DNA of 64,000 bases from Paenibacillus assamensis DSM 18201 (lineage in GTDB: Bacteria > Bacillota > Bacilli > Paenibacillales > Paenibacillaceae). Of this stretch, positions 61,577-64,000 are shown in pieces. Each line of letters starts with the position of its first letter. The stretch's first letter is position 1. Location: contig NZ_AULU01000006.1 in assembly GCF_000422445.1 (NCBI RefSeq), forward strand, positions 186,001-250,000, in the 5' to 3' direction. The translations under genes and the position numbers were made by a program. The notes beneath the pieces were generated by a model, which saw nothing but the letters and a program-made list of their open reading frames with translations, did not search any database and was not told the origin of the DNA.

Positions 61577-62665
61577 ATGCATCATATTGGATTTACGATT
61601 GTTGGATTTGGTACGATTGCGAAGACACATCTAGTGGCGCTGCGTACATTGCCTATCATTAAACGATTGCCTGTCACTCCTGTATTGGATTCGTTGGTCA
61701 CAAGAAGGCCGGGGGTTTTGGCGGAACAAGCGAAGCAAATTGGTTTTAATTATGTAACGGATAAGCTCGAGACAGCATTAGAACGCGGTCAATCGCAGGC
61801 AGTGAGTATTTGTACCCCTAATGCACTTCATGCTGAACAGGTAAAAACGGCAATGCATTTCAATCAAGCAGTCTATTGCGAGAAACCTGTGACAGAATCA
61901 GCAGAACAAACAGCTAAGTTATTGGCTACTGTACCAGCGCACTACCCGCAGCAATTAGCTTTTACATTCCGATATCATCCAGCAGTTATGCGGATACGCG
62001 AATGTCTTAAAGAAGGGATCATCGGAGATGTATTGCAGTGTAACATTGCGTACATGCGTTCAGGTTATTTAAATGCGGATCGTCCATTTAGTTGGCGGTT
62101 AAGTGATGAATTGTCTGGTGGTGGAGCGATTACGGACATTGGTGTACATGCTCTTGATCTTGTTCGTCATTGGTTCGGAAACTTTAAGCAAGTGGATGGA
62201 CGTACGCATACATTTGTTAAAAACAGACCAAGCGCTATCCATGCTGCAGAACAAGTTGAAGTACATGTCGATGACTGGGCCTCCATGCATATAGAAACAG
62301 AAACGGGTGTAAGGGGAGCGATAGAAGTATCCCGCATTGCTTACGGATCAGATGCGTTCCGTATTCATATTGTTGGCACTAAAGGAAGCATGACGTGTGA
62401 TTTGGAAAAAGATCGGATGCCCGTTGTGCACTTAATTAGTGGTACTGTACCAAGTTTGCCGACACCAGATAGTCTGGAACTATTGCCAGATGAAAAGGCT
62501 ACGCTTGGCGTATTCCAAGACAGTCATTTTGCTGCTCTTCATCATTTTATTTTGCGAATGACGGGAGATAATCGTTGGACTGATATCGCACCTACTTTGT
62601 CAGATGGGTATGCGGTTGAGCGTTGGGTAGATAAAGTAATCGCTTCTTCTAAACAAACAGATTAG
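61577..62665 (+). CDS. Gfo/Idh/MocA family oxidoreductase
   Basis: 362 aa. N-terminal Rossmann fold with TIVGFGTIAKTHL for NAD(P) binding, the ICTPNALHAEQVKTAMHFNQAVYCEKPVTES segment with the Glu-Lys-Pro motif, and the C-terminal beta-sheet domain with GGGAITDIGVHALDLVRHWFG. Members act on sugars, inositols or related alcohols; substrate not identifiable. AAAGGTGG precedes the ATG. Followed by an EamA transporter, perhaps the permease for the same pathway. Confidence 0.9.
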   Translation: MHHIGFTIVGFGTIAKTHLVALRTLPIIKRLPVTPVLDSLVTRRPGVLAEQAKQIGFNYVTDKLETALERGQSQAVSICTPNALHAEQVKTAMHFNQAVYCEKPVTESAEQTAKLLATVPAHYPQQLAFTFRYHPAVMRIRECLKEGIIGDVLQCNIAYMRSGYLNADRPFSWRLSDELSGGGAITDIGVHALDLVRHWFGNFKQVDGRTHTFVKNRPSAIHAAEQVEVHVDDWASMHIETETGVRGAIEVSRIAYGSDAFRIHIVGTKGSMTCDLEKDRMPVVHLISGTVPSLPTPDSLELLPDEKATLGVFQDSHFAALHHFILRMTGDNRWTDIAPTLSDGYAVERWVDKVIASSKQTD

Positions 62666-62701
62666 TTAGGTATCGCACACGACTAAGAAAGAAGGATGCG
62701 T

Positions 62702-63640
62702 ATGAAAGGGTTCATCTACGCATTGCTTGTCCTTACAAGCATGCTGTGGGGAGGCAATTTTGTAGCGAGCAAATTACTTGTCGACCATGCGGAGCCGATG
62801 ACACTTGTCTTGTTTCGTTGGGGGATAGCGGTTATCGTATGGCTGCCAATTGTATTGAAAAAAGAAAAGAAAATAATTCCTCCAAGAGCTGCTTGGCTGC
62901 CGCTTTTGTTAATGGGTCTAACCGGCGTATTGCTGTTTAATGTATGCATGTTTTATGCACTAGAACATACAACGGCGACTAATACAGGTTTAATATCAGC
63001 ATTAAATCCCATTATGATTGCTCTACTGAGCTTTATCATTTATCGTGATCGACTACATAAGCTGCAAATCGTTGCAATGTGTGTATCTTTTAGCGGGGTT
63101 ATTTATTTCATCCTGCAAGGTGATTTATCACGTTTATGGTTAATGTCATTTAACATTGGTGATTTATGGATGCTAGGCTCTGTTCTCATTTGGGGCATAT
63201 ATTCAATTGCATCCAAATGGGCTATGATGTACATATCACCGTTTTTGTCCACGTTCTGGGGAGGTATTATTGGTGTACTAATCATGTTGCCATTGGAGTG
63301 GAAGAACGTGATATCAACAACAGGGGATACCTGGTTCTGGGTAGGTATTGCCTATACGAGTGTTGGTGCAACAGTTGCAGCTATGATGTTCTGGAACATT
63401 GGCGTACAACGCGTTGGGGGAACACAAGCCGGAATGTTTTTGAATTTAAACCCTATATTTACAGGTTTGTTCGCCTACTTATTGTTGGATGAGCAGATGA
63501 ACGTGCAGCAGTGGATCGGTGCGATTATTGTGTTGAGCGGAGTTTTTGCCTTCACCGTTATTGGAATAAAAACAACTAGAGAGGAACAACGTCGCCATGA
63601 ACAAAACAATAATATCGAACAAGCTTCATGCGTTCATTGA
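62702..63640 (+). CDS. EamA/DMT family transporter
   Basis: 312 aa from ATG 62702 (AAAGGA 5 bases before). About ten membrane helices in two EamA repeats, with MLWGGNFVASKLLVDHAEPMTLVLFRW in the first repeat and the second repeat from about residue 150. The C-terminus is hydrophilic and Asn/Gln-rich. Transported compound unknown. Its end overlaps the following HAD gene by 44 bases. Confidence 0.9.
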   Translation: MKGFIYALLVLTSMLWGGNFVASKLLVDHAEPMTLVLFRWGIAVIVWLPIVLKKEKKIIPPRAAWLPLLLMGLTGVLLFNVCMFYALEHTTATNTGLISALNPIMIALLSFIIYRDRLHKLQIVAMCVSFSGVIYFILQGDLSRLWLMSFNIGDLWMLGSVLIWGIYSIASKWAMMYISPFLSTFWGGIIGVLIMLPLEWKNVISTTGDTWFWVGIAYTSVGATVAAMMFWNIGVQRVGGTQAGMFLNLNPIFTGLFAYLLLDEQMNVQQWIGAIIVLSGVFAFTVIGIKTTREEQRRHEQNNNIEQASCVH

Positions 63641-64000
63641 TTTGGACGGAACTATGTTTCACGGCTCTCAAGCTATCGATGGAGCTGATCGCTTAATTGA
63701 ATGCTTGCAGGAGTGGGGAGTGCCGTATTTGTTTGTGACCAATAACTCAACTCGTACGCCGCAGCAAATAGCAGCGCTTATGGGAGAAATGGGTATACAA
63801 GCGCGAACAGAGGATGTGCTGACTTCTGCGCAGGCGGCAGCTGCGTATATTCGAGACCATTACAAAGATCCTTTTGTATTTATGATAGGTGAAGAAGGAT
63901 TGCAGCAGGCGTTGACGGATTGTAATATCCGATGGACGAATGACCCTGTAGTAGTAGAACAAAAGCATATTGATGTTGTCGTTCAAGGACTTGATCGACA
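63597..64000 (+). CDS. HAD-IIA (NagD/AraL-like) phosphatase, N-terminal part
   Basis: The frame from ATG 63597 is open to the window edge (134 complete codons seen). Motif I AFIDLDGTMFHGSQAI, motif II FVTNNSTRTPQQIA and VLTSAQAAAAYI identify the NagD/4-nitrophenylphosphatase-like subfamily. The start lies inside the end of the EamA gene in another frame, so translation is coupled. Incomplete because the window ends; the catalytic Lys and motif IV are not seen. Confidence 0.88.
   Translation, partial: MNKTIISNKLHAFIDLDGTMFHGSQAIDGADRLIECLQEWGVPYLFVTNNSTRTPQQIAALMGEMGIQARTEDVLTSAQAAAAYIRDHYKDPFVFMIGEEGLQQALTDCNIRWTNDPVVVEQKHIDVVVQGLDR

Overview
The window is a contiguous piece of a Gram-positive, endospore-forming chromosome of the Bacillota, most like Paenibacillus. 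The evidence is spore genes (cotE, spoVK), strong AGGAGG-type ribosome sites, frequent TTG and GTG starts, moderate GC, and a Bacillus-type order parE-parC, cotE-mutS-mutL-miaA-hfq, spoVK-hflX-ynbB-glnR-glnA and lexA-yneA-ynzC, with unfamiliar genes inserted between the blocks. There are no rRNA or tRNA genes, no CRISPR array and no intact transposon. Species cannot be told from this sequence alone.

Layout. 1-6 kb: end of parE, parC, a 55-aa peptide, a MarR regulator, an RNA pseudouridine synthase coupled to an RlmI-like methyltransferase, and a response regulator divergent from a 7TM-DISM-type histidine kinase. 8-13 kb: an XRE regulator with a palindrome filling its own promoter spacer, then poorly characterised genes (a Thr/Val-rich 137-aa protein, a DUF1796 papain-like protein, a propeller-like protein, YxcD-like and Tim44-like proteins, DUF309). 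13-20 kb: PadR and MFS genes, then a metal cluster (CobW GTPase, DUF1980 protein and DUF318 permease behind a Zur-like box), a beta-carbonic anhydrase and a HesB-like protein. 20-30 kb: an M32 carboxypeptidase, bacterial nitric oxide synthase, a persulfide module (CoA-disulfide reductase-rhodanese-TusA fusion, CsoR/CstR-type operator, CstR repressor with Cys31/Cys60) that keeps the debris of a DsrE-like domain, an ABC importer, L25/Ctc and an aromatic-acid exporter.

30-50 kb is the conserved core: cotE behind a sigma-E-type promoter, a phage-type COOH-NH2 ligase, mutS, mutL, an RsmJ-like methyltransferase, miaA, hfq, a class A PBP with an Asn/Gly tail, a YdcF protein, spoVK, hflX, ynbB, and glnR-glnA behind a perfect GlnR box. 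49.9-52.3 kb is a degraded island bounded by two diverged copies of the glnA 3' end; it holds a secreted protein, a frameshifted gene and gene fragments. 52.3-64 kb: lexA and yneA diverge across five LexA-type boxes, followed by ynzC, a membrane protein, a HAD phosphatase, a YtkA-like lipoprotein, mtnD divergent from metH, rnz, a Gfo/Idh/MocA oxidoreductase, an EamA transporter, and the start of a NagD-type HAD phosphatase that runs off the window.

The most unusual points are the glnA 3'-end duplication and its remnant island, the amidoligase between cotE and mutS, the out-of-frame DsrE remnant in the sulfide operon, and two membrane-protein genes whose good ribosome sites point at AUC or AUA codons. 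All calls are from reading the sequence; no database search was run.
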